A stretch of 33,611 bases of DNA from Lentisphaeria bacterium (GCA_017457065.1 JAFTIE010000215.1:1-33611); one strand, 5' to 3'; shown: positions 16,392 through 25,958, counted from the stretch's first letter. Made by a program: numbers and translations. The notes: generated from the letters alone by a model not told the origin.

Positions 16392-17504
16392 ATGAAAATC
16401 GAAACTTCTGTGATTTGGAACAACCGCTCAGGGGGAAATACCTCATGGTTCCATCCCCGCTGCTGCCGCCTTGAGGGAGGAAAGCTTTTCATGTCGCTTC
16501 AGAGCATCGGCGGCGGAGACTTTTACGGACCTGTCCACGAAAGCATTTTTGACGGCGCCAGGTGGAGCGATCCGGTTGAGATACCCGGGCTCGGCTGGGA
16601 GAAAAGCGTTGAAGATATTTCAGAAGGGGTCTGCGATGTAGTCCCTTACGATCACGCTCCTACAGGGACTGTCCTTGCCATAGGGCATAATGTTTATTAC
16701 AGGGACGGCGCACTCTTTGATTCTCTGGGGGATTGGGAGGAGCGTAAAGGTCCAGTGGTCTGCCGCTTCCCGGTCTGGTCCATCCGGAACAGAGATGGGA
16801 AATGGATCAAAAGCCGTCAGAAACTTCTGGTTCCCGGCATGGAGGAGTGTTCCATGTACTCCTGCGGTTCCTCCCAGTGGTTTTTCCGTGGTGAGGATGA
16901 GGTATACATCCCTCTGACATTCGGTTTCTGGAACCGGACCGACCGGATGGTCTGTTCGGCAAAGTTCCGCTATGACGGCGAAAATCTGGAATTCACAGAA
17001 AAGGGAAATATCCTTGAACTGCCTGTCAACAGAGGATTGCTTGAGCCCTCACTCCTTGATTGCGGCGACAGGGTGCTTTTGACCATCCGGGCTGAGGATG
17101 GTTGCGGCTACAATGCTGTGAGCACCGACGGGCTCCACTGGGGGGGAATGACCCCCTGGCAGTTTGACACGGGGGAAGTTTTGAAAATGTCCTCCACCCA
17201 GCAGCACTTTCTCAAGTGCGGCGGAAAAATTTTTCTGGTCTACACCCGGGATACCGGGTACAACTCTCATGTCATGCGCTTCAGGACGCCCCTTTTTATG
17301 GCGGAAATCACCCCTGACCTTGAACTTGTGAAAGAGAGTGAAACGGTCGTCTTTCCCATGATCGGCGAAGGAACACATGCTCCCGGCATGGGGAATTTCC
17401 AGTGTTACGCATTGTCTGAAAAGGAAGCGGTCATCACCGTCGGCGAAGAGCGGGGGTATGACAGGTTCCGTGGAAATACTTTAATGGCAAGAATAACCTT
17501 TTGA
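16392..17504 (+). CDS. Sialidase-like beta-propeller protein (exo-sialidase/BNR superfamily)
   Basis: Predicted 370 residues; ATG 16392 has no clear Shine-Dalgarno sequence. The sequence is beta-rich throughout. Two Asp-box-like turns are visible, SIFDGARW (51-58) and VSTDGLHW (243-250), which are hallmarks of six-bladed sialidase propellers. Early Arg residues (NRSGGNTSWFHPR), RAEDGCGYNA and the late RGYDRFRGN could supply part of an arginine cluster, but the catalytic Tyr/Glu pair cannot be fixed by eye. No signal peptide. It leads the operon with the pseudopilin (15-bp gap) and the DUF4838 enzyme and is divergent from the AraC regulator. It may be a sialidase, another exo-glycosidase or a lyase-like propeller; the substrate is unknown. 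Confidence 0.65.
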   Translation: MKIETSVIWNNRSGGNTSWFHPRCCRLEGGKLFMSLQSIGGGDFYGPVHESIFDGARWSDPVEIPGLGWEKSVEDISEGVCDVVPYDHAPTGTVLAIGHNVYYRDGALFDSLGDWEERKGPVVCRFPVWSIRNRDGKWIKSRQKLLVPGMEECSMYSCGSSQWFFRGEDEVYIPLTFGFWNRTDRMVCSAKFRYDGENLEFTEKGNILELPVNRGLLEPSLLDCGDRVLLTIRAEDGCGYNAVSTDGLHWGGMTPWQFDTGEVLKMSSTQQHFLKCGGKIFLVYTRDTGYNSHVMRFRTPLFMAEITPDLELVKESETVVFPMIGEGTHAPGMGNFQCYALSEKEAVITVGEERGYDRFRGNTLMARITF

Positions 17505-17519
17505 GAGGAGAAAGAAGAG

Positions 17520-18233
17520 ATGAAAAGACTTTTTACCCTGATCGAACTGCTCGTTGTTATTGCGATAATCGCCATCCTTGCTGCCATGCTGCTGCCCGCT
17601 TTGCAGCAGGCACGGGAGCGGGGACGGACCGCCAGCTGCCTCAACAATATGAAAACTCTGGGCTTTGCCGGACAATCCTATATGCAGGATAACAGTGAAT
17701 TTTTCCACAACTATTCCAATGGCAAATCCTCCGACCCCCATTACCGCAGCTGGTCCCATCCTTATGAAGAGAGAAGTTACCTTGCCGGTTACCTGGGCAG
17801 GGAAGAGGGCGTACTGCTTTTCGGCGGGCACGGAACGACTAAAAAACGCAGTAAATATCTCTGCCCAAATGTGACAACTGAAATGTTTTCTCCTGCCACT
17901 TCCCTGACCAATCTTGTGGGCATCAATCAGACAGGGGTCAGCAAATATATCAAATCTTCCAGCGTCGTAGCCCCTTCCCGTTCTGCCAATTACGGGGAAA
18001 TCAGCAGCGGCAACACCAAGCTGGTTTCTCCTGATTCTTCTGAAAGTGGCGAGAGTTCCAGACTCAACTACCGTCATCAGGGAGGATCCACCTCTATGGT
18101 AACTTACTATGACGGCAGAGCAACACCTGTTCTGATGAGCAAGATCAACGCTGTCGTGGGACACTATAAACAGGGATTCTGGACCGTTGTCCGTGAAGCC
18201 AACGGTTCATACAATAACAGATGGCAAAACTGA
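17520..18233 (+). CDS. Type II secretion/type IV pilin-like pseudopilin with prepilin N-terminus
   Basis: Predicted 237 residues, with GAGGAG at 17505-17510. The N-terminus [20 protein letters not shown] is the class III prepilin signal and assembly helix with the invariant Glu5 of the mature form; the residue before the cleavage Phe is Leu rather than the usual Gly. [30 protein letters not shown] is the standard helix and start of the globular domain of the large pseudopilin family (DUF1559-related) expanded in Lentisphaerota and Planctomycetota. Near the C-terminus, [21 protein letters not shown] matches the H-X9-DG motif. It would be processed by a prepilin peptidase and sit in the inner membrane or an extracellular fibre. 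The neighbours are glycan-active proteins on both sides, which suggests a role in binding or exporting the polysaccharide machinery. Confidence 0.92.
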   Translation: MKRLFTLIELLVVIAIIAILAAMLLPALQQARERGRTASCLNNMKTLGFAGQSYMQDNSEFFHNYSNGKSSDPHYRSWSHPYEERSYLAGYLGREEGVLLFGGHGTTKKRSKYLCPNVTTEMFSPATSLTNLVGINQTGVSKYIKSSSVVAPSRSANYGEISSGNTKLVSPDSSESGESSRLNYRHQGGSTSMVTYYDGRATPVLMSKINAVVGHYKQGFWTVVREANGSYNNRWQN

Positions 18234-18252
18234 AAGTAAAAAGGAGTTGTTT

Positions 18253-21219
18253 ATGAGAAAACTGTTTTTATTTGGTATGGCGGCGCTGCTGCTGCTCCCA
18301 CTTACGGGAGCAGACATCATTATTGCCGACGGCAAAAGAAGCGCTTACACCGTCGTCGTCCCCGATACCTCAGGGGAAAAGAACCTTGACTTTTATGTGA
18401 CACTGGCAGGTGAAATGCTTCAGCATGTCATTAAAAAGGCTTCAGGTGCTCAACTGAAACTTGTGAAGGAATCTGAATTCAAAGGCAATACCCCTGCCAT
18501 TTTTGTGGGCAACACCAAAGCCCTGAAAAAAGCCGGATTGAGTTCCGAAAAATTTGATCTCTGGGAACACGCCATTGCGGTCAAAGGGAAAAACATTTTT
18601 GTCTACGGCAAAGATCTTCCCAGTCCTTTCAAAAAACGCGCCAAAGCCTATGTTCACATGATCAACGGCACTTTGAAGGGCGCCTGTACCTTTGCTGAAA
18701 AGTTTGTCAACACCCGTTTTGTCCTCTGCCGCAACCACAAAGCTGGAATCCACGACGGTATCAGCACCCTGCCTCAGAAAAAGATAACCATTCCAGAAAA
18801 ATACTTTTACCGCAAGTGCCCCCAGTTCATGAGCACCACGGGGGACTCTCTGGGACTTTTCTACATGATCGCCAACGGCTGGATGTTCTACGGCGGCAAC
18901 GCCTTCAACGCCCACAGCCACGCAACGGCAATCCCTCAGGCGAAATATTTCAAGAGCAATCCTGAATACTTTGCCTTGATCAACGGCAAACGCTACTTTT
19001 GTCCGGGGGGCAGACAGCCCCATTACTGTCTTTCCAACAAGAAGGTGCAGGAGCTCATCTATCAGGAGCTCCTTTCCCGTGCCCGCACCGGTGCCCGTAT
19101 CGTTGAGGTGGGGCAGAGCGACGGTTTCAAGCCTTGCGAATGCAAAAACTGCGAAGCATGGTACGGCGTCAAAGAGTGGAGCGAAAAACTCTGGTGTTTC
19201 CACCGTGATCTTGCCGCCCGGATCTGGAAGGACTCCCCCGGAACGCTGGTCAGCATCATGTGTTACGGTCCCACCCAGAAACTCCCCACGACTTTTACCA
19301 GATTCAAATCTCCCAATGTCATTATTGACGTGGCTCCCCCCAGATACCATATCCTGAAAGGTCTGCAGAAATTCAACATCAAAGGTATCGTTTCATGGAC
19401 CTATTTCTTTGGAGCTTACATGGCAAGCAGTCACTCTCCCGCCCGTGATTTCGCAGCTTTGCAGCGGTGCGCAGCTTCACTTTACGGCTACAAGATCAAA
19501 GGTATCTACAACTGCGGACAGTTTACCGCGCCTTCCCTTGAAGGTCCCTGGTACTACGCCTACGGCAAGTGGCTGGAGGATAAGGATATCCCTGCTGAAA
19601 AACTTCTTGATGACTACTGCCGTTTCTCTTTCGGTGAAAAGGCGGCACCTGCCTTCAAAGCCTTTTTCAAAGCCATTGATGAGCGCTTGAAGGCTGTCCC
19701 GCTGCCTGACCCCACACTGGATGACTGGAACGATCTTGAGGGCAACAAGAATAGGAGCATCTATGCGATCCCCTTCTGGCAGAAGCGTTATCCCGCAGAT
19801 GTCATGAAAAAACTTGACAGCCTTTTCAATAAAGCCGTTGCTCTTTGCGACCCCGGTTATCATGATCTGCAAGCTCTCAAGACAGAGTACGAATATCTCC
19901 GCCGTGCGGCGGCGATCTGCAACGCCAAAAAGGTTTATGACGATGCCCCCGATGATGTGAAATTTGCCAAACTTCTGGATGCCGTCGCCGCAAGAAACAA
20001 GTTTATCGCCTCTCTGCCTGAGGATAAAAACAGAAAAGGCTACATTGACAGAAGGAAGTGTTACCTCTGGACCCGCCTTTCTGCCCTCAAAGATGGGGGA
20101 TACATGCGGGGACGCTTCGGCGGTATCTTTGAGATCGATGCAAAACTTGCTCTCAGCGCCAAGCGCAGCACCTACGCTGTCGCCGTGAAAGACTTCAAAG
20201 ACCCCGCATGGAAAGAGGCTCAGGAGTGGAACTTGCGTCCCATGAGCAAAGGGGCTGACGAAATTCCGGCAGCCTTCAAGATGGGGTTCAACGATAAAGG
20301 TGTTCTCATCAAACTCAAGGCTGCCGCACCCACTGTGGCTGACGGCGTCAGGATCAAACGTGACGGCGGCGTGTGGCAGTATCCCTCCTTTGACATCGCT
20401 CTTTTCAGCGATCCTGCCAAGCCCGGAAGACATTTGATTTTTGCCTACCATCCCCAGTCAAAGTATGACTCAGAAGTGACCTTCAGGAAAAATCAGAGAA
20501 ATCTGGAAAATCCCAAGTGGAATGGTAAGTGGCAGCACACTTCACGCCGTGTCAATGGACTCTGGGAAGCGGAGCTTTTCATTCCTTTCGCTGATTTTCC
20601 TGCCGATATCCGCAAAGAAAAAAAGTTCCTCGCCCAGATCGGATTTTCTCTGACCTCTCAGAAGGGACACTACACCTGGAATCAGCCTCTTGACGGTACT
20701 TTCGTCTCAGCGTCAGGTTTGGGAACGGTGACTCTGGGTAAAGCCAAAGCTGCCAAAGCAACGGTCAAAGAATTTCTGCTGCACCATGATTTCGGCAAGG
20801 CAAAACGGCTTCCCAAACACTGGCTCACTTACCCTTCCGGCAAGCTCAAATACGGATTTGAAGGCAAGACCCTTGTTTTCAGTCAGACCAACAAACATGT
20901 CAACTCTTCAGCCAAAAAACGTGATCCTGAGTTCCATTTTGTCTCTGCCAATGACCGTGCCACCATCACTGTGAAGCTCTCAGGCAAGGGCAACGCCCAG
21001 ATGGGAGCCGGACTTTACGATAAGAAAAAGTGGCTCATCAACCGGGGACGTCCCGGACTTATCCCCCTGACCGGTACTCCGAAAGAATACACATTTTCCT
21101 TCGGTCCTGATGCCGACTATCTCAGGGGGGCAGAGTACTTCATTCCTTCCGTGATTCTCCGGGGGGCAGGGACGGTCAAGGTCCATGAGTTCAAAGTCCG
21201 TCTGGAGCAGAAAAAGTAA
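18253..21219 (+). CDS. Secreted DUF4838-type glycoside hydrolase with C-terminal carbohydrate-binding-like domain
   Basis: Predicted 988 residues from ATG 18253, with AAGGAG at 18241-18246; the longer frame from 18187 overlaps the pseudopilin and is rejected. Signal peptide: MRKLFLFGMAALLLLPLTGA, cleavage about residue 20. Residues 25-170 resemble the alpha-glucuronidase/hexosaminidase N-terminal alpha/beta domain. Residues about 180-480 are a TIM barrel of the DUF4838 type, with CECKNC (295-300) after EVGQSDG, the family hallmark. A helical region follows (480-650), then a CBM9-like beta sandwich (about 670-850, SFDIALFSDP and WEAELFIPFADFP), then a second beta-sandwich at the end. It probably degrades an extracellular polysaccharide; catalytic residues and substrate are not established. 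It is last in the AraC-flanked operon, 19 bp after the pseudopilin, and ends at a strong terminator. Confidence 0.85.
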   Translation: MRKLFLFGMAALLLLPLTGADIIIADGKRSAYTVVVPDTSGEKNLDFYVTLAGEMLQHVIKKASGAQLKLVKESEFKGNTPAIFVGNTKALKKAGLSSEKFDLWEHAIAVKGKNIFVYGKDLPSPFKKRAKAYVHMINGTLKGACTFAEKFVNTRFVLCRNHKAGIHDGISTLPQKKITIPEKYFYRKCPQFMSTTGDSLGLFYMIANGWMFYGGNAFNAHSHATAIPQAKYFKSNPEYFALINGKRYFCPGGRQPHYCLSNKKVQELIYQELLSRARTGARIVEVGQSDGFKPCECKNCEAWYGVKEWSEKLWCFHRDLAARIWKDSPGTLVSIMCYGPTQKLPTTFTRFKSPNVIIDVAPPRYHILKGLQKFNIKGIVSWTYFFGAYMASSHSPARDFAALQRCAASLYGYKIKGIYNCGQFTAPSLEGPWYYAYGKWLEDKDIPAEKLLDDYCRFSFGEKAAPAFKAFFKAIDERLKAVPLPDPTLDDWNDLEGNKNRSIYAIPFWQKRYPADVMKKLDSLFNKAVALCDPGYHDLQALKTEYEYLRRAAAICNAKKVYDDAPDDVKFAKLLDAVAARNKFIASLPEDKNRKGYIDRRKCYLWTRLSALKDGGYMRGRFGGIFEIDAKLALSAKRSTYAVAVKDFKDPAWKEAQEWNLRPMSKGADEIPAAFKMGFNDKGVLIKLKAAAPTVADGVRIKRDGGVWQYPSFDIALFSDPAKPGRHLIFAYHPQSKYDSEVTFRKNQRNLENPKWNGKWQHTSRRVNGLWEAELFIPFADFPADIRKEKKFLAQIGFSLTSQKGHYTWNQPLDGTFVSASGLGTVTLGKAKAAKATVKEFLLHHDFGKAKRLPKHWLTYPSGKLKYGFEGKTLVFSQTNKHVNSSAKKRDPEFHFVSANDRATITVKLSGKGNAQMGAGLYDKKKWLINRGRPGLIPLTGTPKEYTFSFGPDADYLRGAEYFIPSVILRGAGTVKVHEFKVRLEQKK

Positions 21220-21246
21220 GTCCGTTTTCCGGCACCAAAAGAAAAC

Positions 21247-21284
21247 CGGTATCCAGCTGTTTGCGGCGGATACCGTTTTTTTTT
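21247..21284. terminator. Bidirectional intrinsic terminator
   Basis: The stem CGGTATCC (21247-21254) / GGATACCG (21268-21275) is followed by nine T on the plus strand (21276-21284). On the minus strand the same stem is followed by a T-rich stretch (complement of the A-rich 21236-21245). It lies between two convergent genes ending at 21219 and 21300, so it can terminate both operons. Confidence 0.85.
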
Positions 21285-21299
21285 CTGCCGGTGAAAAGT

Positions 21300-23912
21300 T
21301 CAGTTCAATTGCTCCGGATCCACCAGATACATACTGCCGGGTTCACAGGTCCAGATCACCAGACGCCACCCCGGACGGCGTTCCTTTGCGGGGGGATCGC
21401 AGGTGATAAGGCTTGTTGAGCCCTGCCGGGCAAAGCGGGTGAGAGAGAGGCGGAAAAGTCCCTCTTTGTACCTGAAAAGTTTCATGGGGATCTTGAATAC
21501 CGCTTCCCAACTTTTTTCCCCTTTCCGGAACTGATGGGTCGGCCCCGGACGGTTGGCAAGGAAACGGTTTTGTCCGTTGAGTTCACAGCATACGCCGAAA
21601 TCGGTGGTGTCCTGCCGCAAGGTGACGAAAAACTGATCCAGCTGGAAGATACCTTCCAAATGGATATTGAAGATGAGATCGTCCCCTTCGACTTTCATTT
21701 GCCAGGTGAAATTTTCGGCTTTGTGAGGTGCAAGGGGATCTTGCAGTACGGGCAGCTTTACGAAAGGCAGGGGAGAACGGAGTTCTTCTTCAAGCATTTG
21801 AGCACGGACTTCCAATCTTTCCGGGAAATATTTGTAGGTCTCTGCCTCTGAATGGAATCCCAGACGGGGATCTTTTTTGCAAAGTTCCGCAAGCTCCCGT
21901 GAAAGAGCCGCTTCACGCAAAAGGATCTCTTTCATCTCAGAGGTGACTTCTTCATTGTCCCGCCGCAGCTGGTAGAAGCGGAATATATCCGCCGCCGCAA
22001 TAAAGTGCAGTTCAAGGGCACGGATCAGATCCAGGTCTCTGATCCGCTCAGGTGAAGAAGGAAACTTTTCTCTGAGAACGCTGAGTTTTTCAGCAGCACT
22101 GCTCCACTTGTCTTTGATCATGCGGGCAAGGGTCGCTGCTTCATCGAGGGTGTGGTTTTCCAGAGCTTCACCGATACAGTCGCCGCTGACCGGGTGGATC
22201 CCCTGCCAGGTCCGTGCCAGAGGGATGTTCTGCTCATGGCAGTACAAGGGCCACACGGCGCCGTCGTGGAAGGGACCGAAATACTGCATGGCATTGGAAA
22301 GGGGATAGAGGTGGTAAGCGTCGCTGAACTCTTCGTAAATTTCAGCAAGAAGCGGTGCGTAAATGCCCCATTCCGGTTTGAGCAAACGGGTCAGGAAATC
22401 CTGCTGTGAACTTGAAAAATCTTCAAAGGCAAGAAGTCCAGCCGCTTTATTCATCAGTCCCGGATAGTTCCCGAAATACCAGCATTGGATCACTGTGTCC
22501 ACCCCGAGCTCATACATGGCACGGTATTTTTTATAGAGCTGTCCCGGCACCGGAACATAAGGCACTGTGGCAAGTTCATGGGAACACCCCACTTGAAGTT
22601 TTGCCCCGGGTTTTCTCCCTTCGGGGAACTTTGCTGCAAAGCGGCGGAATCTTTCAGATGGTCCTGTGTAGGAAAGCCAGTAGTCTCCACCCACACGCTT
22701 TTTACCAAGCTGTATCTCTTCGCCTCCTGATTCAAAGTTCCAGAGAGCTGTGCACTTTTCGGGCAGACGGTCAAGAGCGTAGATCCAGTCACCGGTCTCC
22801 TCCGGCATGGGGATGTAGAGCCAGCTGATAAGTTCTGCTTGAGGGGCGGCATCGTGCATCCCTTTTGCCATGGCGTTGAGGGAGTTGTAAATGATCTCCT
22901 CTTTGGGGAGCTTGCCGCAGCGGGGGCAGTTCACATGGAGTCCGGGATCCTGAGACCAGTTTTTTACCGGATCAACGGAACTCAGACAGGTGGTGGGGCG
23001 CTCCCCGTAGGAAATATTGATCAACCCGCCCAGATCCGGGACGGCGCTGAAGATCTGATTTGTACACTCATACAGATACTTCTGAGAAATTTCAGAAGAG
23101 GGACAAAAGCAGATCTGACCGCTGATATGTCTGGCGCCCCCCAGTTCAGGGTACTTTTCAAGTATGGGCGCTTCTGCATTCCATGCGGCGGGCTCAATGG
23201 CAAAGATGTAAGTCTTGATACCGTAACGCAGACACTGTTCAACTGTGCGCCGCAGTTTGGCAAGACGGCGGGGGGCGTCCTTGCCGTATTCGGGGAACAA
23301 AGGAGTGCGGCAGAGATCTTTGAAGGTGATGGTCAGCCAGAGCCCGTTGACACCTTCATGCGCCAGCTGATTCAAATAGGCATCGGGATAGTAGTCCACA
23401 TCGTCCAGAAGCTCATCCCGGTTGAAGGGGGGGCGCTTGATGGGACCGAAAAAGCAGCGGGAAATGCGCTGTCTGACCCACGCTTTTTTGCGGAGCGTTC
23501 CCGGCTGCAGCCAGGGACCGCCGTTGCCGGAAAGAAGATCTTCCAGATAGTAGACGGCACGCCGGACCCCTTCGATCCCGGAGCCGCAGAGGATACAGGA
23601 CTCCTGTGTGACTTGCACTTCAAAGGAGTCATTGGGACCGCAATCTTCAAGACGGGCGATGACAGGGAGTTCACCTTTGCCGATGCCCGTATCGTTGAAA
23701 AAGCGTTCCAGATCTTCAAAGGCGGTTGCCAATCTTTTCTGCGGATCAGGCACTTGTGAAATCAGTTTGACGCCTCCTTTGAGACTGAGGATATTTTCAG
23801 AAGGCATTCCCTTTCCCGGCGCAAAGCAGCTGGAAGGGCGTTTTTTCAACTCTTCTGTAAACTGCCAGCTTTCAGGGGGCGGCAGGGGGACGGCTGAAAT
23901 TGGATCTTTCAT
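21300..23912 (-). CDS. Hexosaminidase-like/TIM-barrel glycoside hydrolase candidate, cytoplasmic
   Basis: Predicted 870 residues; the ATG at 23912 has only a weak ribosome site. Residues 40-140 resemble the GH20-type N-terminal domain, including GIEGVRRAVYYLEDLL, the helix that precedes the barrel in hexosaminidases and DUF4838-like proteins. Residues about 165-480 look like a TIM barrel (VNGLWLTITFKDL, YGIKTYIFAIEPAAWN, GGLINISYGERP, NCPRCG, ISWLYIPMP, VQVGCSHE-like strands). The CPRCG pair after a GERP strand parallels the Cys cluster of the DUF4838 barrel. A helical domain (500-700) and a C-terminal beta-sandwich follow. There is no signal peptide, so it may process imported fragments. It is last in the minus-strand operon with the esterase and isomerase. 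Family assignment is by fold resemblance only. Confidence 0.6.
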   Translation of the reverse strand: MKDPISAVPLPPPESWQFTEELKKRPSSCFAPGKGMPSENILSLKGGVKLISQVPDPQKRLATAFEDLERFFNDTGIGKGELPVIARLEDCGPNDSFEVQVTQESCILCGSGIEGVRRAVYYLEDLLSGNGGPWLQPGTLRKKAWVRQRISRCFFGPIKRPPFNRDELLDDVDYYPDAYLNQLAHEGVNGLWLTITFKDLCRTPLFPEYGKDAPRRLAKLRRTVEQCLRYGIKTYIFAIEPAAWNAEAPILEKYPELGGARHISGQICFCPSSEISQKYLYECTNQIFSAVPDLGGLINISYGERPTTCLSSVDPVKNWSQDPGLHVNCPRCGKLPKEEIIYNSLNAMAKGMHDAAPQAELISWLYIPMPEETGDWIYALDRLPEKCTALWNFESGGEEIQLGKKRVGGDYWLSYTGPSERFRRFAAKFPEGRKPGAKLQVGCSHELATVPYVPVPGQLYKKYRAMYELGVDTVIQCWYFGNYPGLMNKAAGLLAFEDFSSSQQDFLTRLLKPEWGIYAPLLAEIYEEFSDAYHLYPLSNAMQYFGPFHDGAVWPLYCHEQNIPLARTWQGIHPVSGDCIGEALENHTLDEAATLARMIKDKWSSAAEKLSVLREKFPSSPERIRDLDLIRALELHFIAAADIFRFYQLRRDNEEVTSEMKEILLREAALSRELAELCKKDPRLGFHSEAETYKYFPERLEVRAQMLEEELRSPLPFVKLPVLQDPLAPHKAENFTWQMKVEGDDLIFNIHLEGIFQLDQFFVTLRQDTTDFGVCCELNGQNRFLANRPGPTHQFRKGEKSWEAVFKIPMKLFRYKEGLFRLSLTRFARQGSTSLITCDPPAKERRPGWRLVIWTCEPGSMYLVDPEQLN

Positions 23913-23933
23913 AGTGGGAACTTTCGTTTTGGA

Positions 23934-25958
23934 TCAAAATGAGATCTTCTTCCGCAGAGTGTTGACTTCCCCTTCATGGGCGGCAAATTCCTCTTGTGAA
24001 AGAGGTGTACCGTCTGAACTGCGGGGGGTGATCCAATGGACTTTGCTGTAATTCAACGACTCCATAAGAGAGATATCGCCCCAGCAGAGGAACCCCGGCT
24101 GTGACATGGCTATGGTGTAAATGGCGTTGGGCAGAAACTTGGCAAAGGCATTGGAGCGGAAATTGCTTACGGTGCGGCTGTCAAAGAGCATGGAAACAGG
24201 GGCATCTTCCAAAGTGATCCCGGAAAGTCCCTTTTCAAGGGCGTTGACAGCTGCCGCCGCCACGCCGCACTCTTTGACGCCCCACAGTGAAAGCTCTTTT
24301 GCCTTGAAGTTCCGGACGGCTGTTTTGATAAGGGCATTGATGTCAAAGATCCATTCTCCCATCAAAGAGCGTCCGATCCAGAGGAGCTGGCGGAAAAATT
24401 GATGATGGAGCCCGCCGCAGGGCGCCTGCTGGCAGGTTTCCCCGGTTCCGAAAAGATCAGGCATGAGAAGCGAAGCTCCGTCTGAGATTGCTGCGCTGAT
24501 GGTCTCAGGAGAAAGCTGACCTTTCCCTTCCGGATGCAGGAGGATCCGCACCTTTTCAGGAGAAGAGCCTTCTTTGTACAAAAAGGGGATCAGATGGTCC
24601 CCCACCCGCAGGGCATAGCGTTTGACACCTGAAACTGCTGCGTATGAATTCAACTGCATCTGAGAAGGCAACTGTCTGAGGCGGAAAAGTTTTCGCAGGG
24701 CTTTGCGTTCTGCAGGGGCAGAAAAGCTCTTTTTTTCCAACATGGCTTTCCGGAGCTGTTCTCCCTTTTTTTTGCAAATATCCTGCAGGGCAAGAATTTC
24801 CGCCGGACGGCTTCCGGGAGTGGGGAAAAGTTTGAGATCATCAATGGGCAGAGGCGCTTCATCCACAATGGGGCGCGCATTGCCGTTGCCTTCATCTTTG
24901 AGGGCGTAGTTGAAAAATCCGATGGCGCTTTCCCGCTGGCGGTCGGTGTATCCGTGGACCCGGTCGGCAACGTAGAAGGAGATACGTTCAGAGAGCCCCA
25001 GATGTCCGTAGACTCTTTCAACGGGGTGATAGCTTTTCAGCATTTCCGCCACGCTGAAATCGTGGTTGCAGTCGTAAAGCGCATTGGCGACCCGCAGGTG
25101 GCGGGGAGCGATGAGGGCGAGGATCCCGGAAATTTCCGTGAAGGTCAGTCCGTCGGGGAGCAGTTCACACATGCAGTTCATGCCGTAAACATAGGATTGG
25201 AACGACCCCACGCTTACCACCGGCATTGCTGCGGCGATACGTTCATCCATTGCCGCCAGCCACATGGTCTGGTTGCCGCCTCCTGAAGCGCCGGTGGCAC
25301 CGATCTTATCTTTTTTGACACACTCCAGCTGCCGCAGCAGATCCACCGCTCTGAGATTATCTACCACCTGCGTGCCCATGAGGGTTTCGCCCACATTGAG
25401 CAGATGCCCACCCAGAACACCGCCATGGTACTCGGTTTCGTAGCAGTGCCATGCCCGTTCAAAGGTGCCGATGGCATCAACCGCCAGACAGACGAAGCCC
25501 TCTTTGACCAGCGCCATGGAGGTCTGCTGCACATTGATCCCGAACTTGCCTTCAGGATTGTGCCCGTGCATCTGCAGCACAGCCGGGAAGGGACCTTTGC
25601 CCTCAGGCACATAGAGCAATGCCGTCACATAGAGTCCGGGGCGGCTTTGAAAGATCAGCTTTTCAATGGAGTATCCCTCTTTTTGTATTTTACCGAAACT
25701 TCTCACATCCAGCGGCAATGCCGGATCGTAGGAAACGCCGAAGATTTTCCAGAGTTTCCGGCGCAGAGCCTTCTGGAATTTTTTCAAATCTTCAGAGTCG
25801 GTTATCACATCAAGCTGGTTGACATGAGCAAGGATGCTTGATTCGTGCTTCAGCAACCGTGTGACCTGACAATGCTCGGACATATCCAGATGAAAGAGCC
25901 CTTCCCGGGGGAAGGGGGGGAGATCGAAATTCCAAACTTTTATGCTGTTGATCTTCAT
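23934..25958 (-). CDS. Tandem alpha/beta hydrolase, acetyl-xylan-esterase-like; second domain apparently inactive
   Basis: Predicted 674 residues from ATG 25958. Residues about 90-355 are an alpha/beta hydrolase: LQMHGHNPEG forms the oxyanion region, GATGASGGGNQ holds the nucleophile Ser225 and VADRVHGYT the His335. It resembles the AXE1/dienelactone-hydrolase-like esterases common in Planctomycetota and Lentisphaerota. Residues about 440-674 repeat the fold (VRILLHPEGKGQ, LLMPDLFGTGETCQQ), but the elbow reads LWGVKECGVAA, so the nucleophile Ser is missing. The first domain probably removes acetyl or other acyl groups from sugars. No signal peptide. It is 22 bp from the downstream glycosidase-like gene and 31 bp from the upstream isomerase-like gene, so it sits in one operon. 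Confidence 0.8.
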   Translation of the reverse strand: MKINSIKVWNFDLPPFPREGLFHLDMSEHCQVTRLLKHESSILAHVNQLDVITDSEDLKKFQKALRRKLWKIFGVSYDPALPLDVRSFGKIQKEGYSIEKLIFQSRPGLYVTALLYVPEGKGPFPAVLQMHGHNPEGKFGINVQQTSMALVKEGFVCLAVDAIGTFERAWHCYETEYHGGVLGGHLLNVGETLMGTQVVDNLRAVDLLRQLECVKKDKIGATGASGGGNQTMWLAAMDERIAAAMPVVSVGSFQSYVYGMNCMCELLPDGLTFTEISGILALIAPRHLRVANALYDCNHDFSVAEMLKSYHPVERVYGHLGLSERISFYVADRVHGYTDRQRESAIGFFNYALKDEGNGNARPIVDEAPLPIDDLKLFPTPGSRPAEILALQDICKKKGEQLRKAMLEKKSFSAPAERKALRKLFRLRQLPSQMQLNSYAAVSGVKRYALRVGDHLIPFLYKEGSSPEKVRILLHPEGKGQLSPETISAAISDGASLLMPDLFGTGETCQQAPCGGLHHQFFRQLLWIGRSLMGEWIFDINALIKTAVRNFKAKELSLWGVKECGVAAAAVNALEKGLSGITLEDAPVSMLFDSRTVSNFRSNAFAKFLPNAIYTIAMSQPGFLCWGDISLMESLNYSKVHWITPRSSDGTPLSQEEFAAHEGEVNTLRKKISF

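Noticed and set aside
19477..20451. 324-codon minus-strand frame
   Set aside because: Antisense shadow of the DUF4838 gene; no domain recognised.
22839..23759. 306-codon plus-strand frame
   Set aside because: Antisense shadow of the hexosaminidase-like gene.
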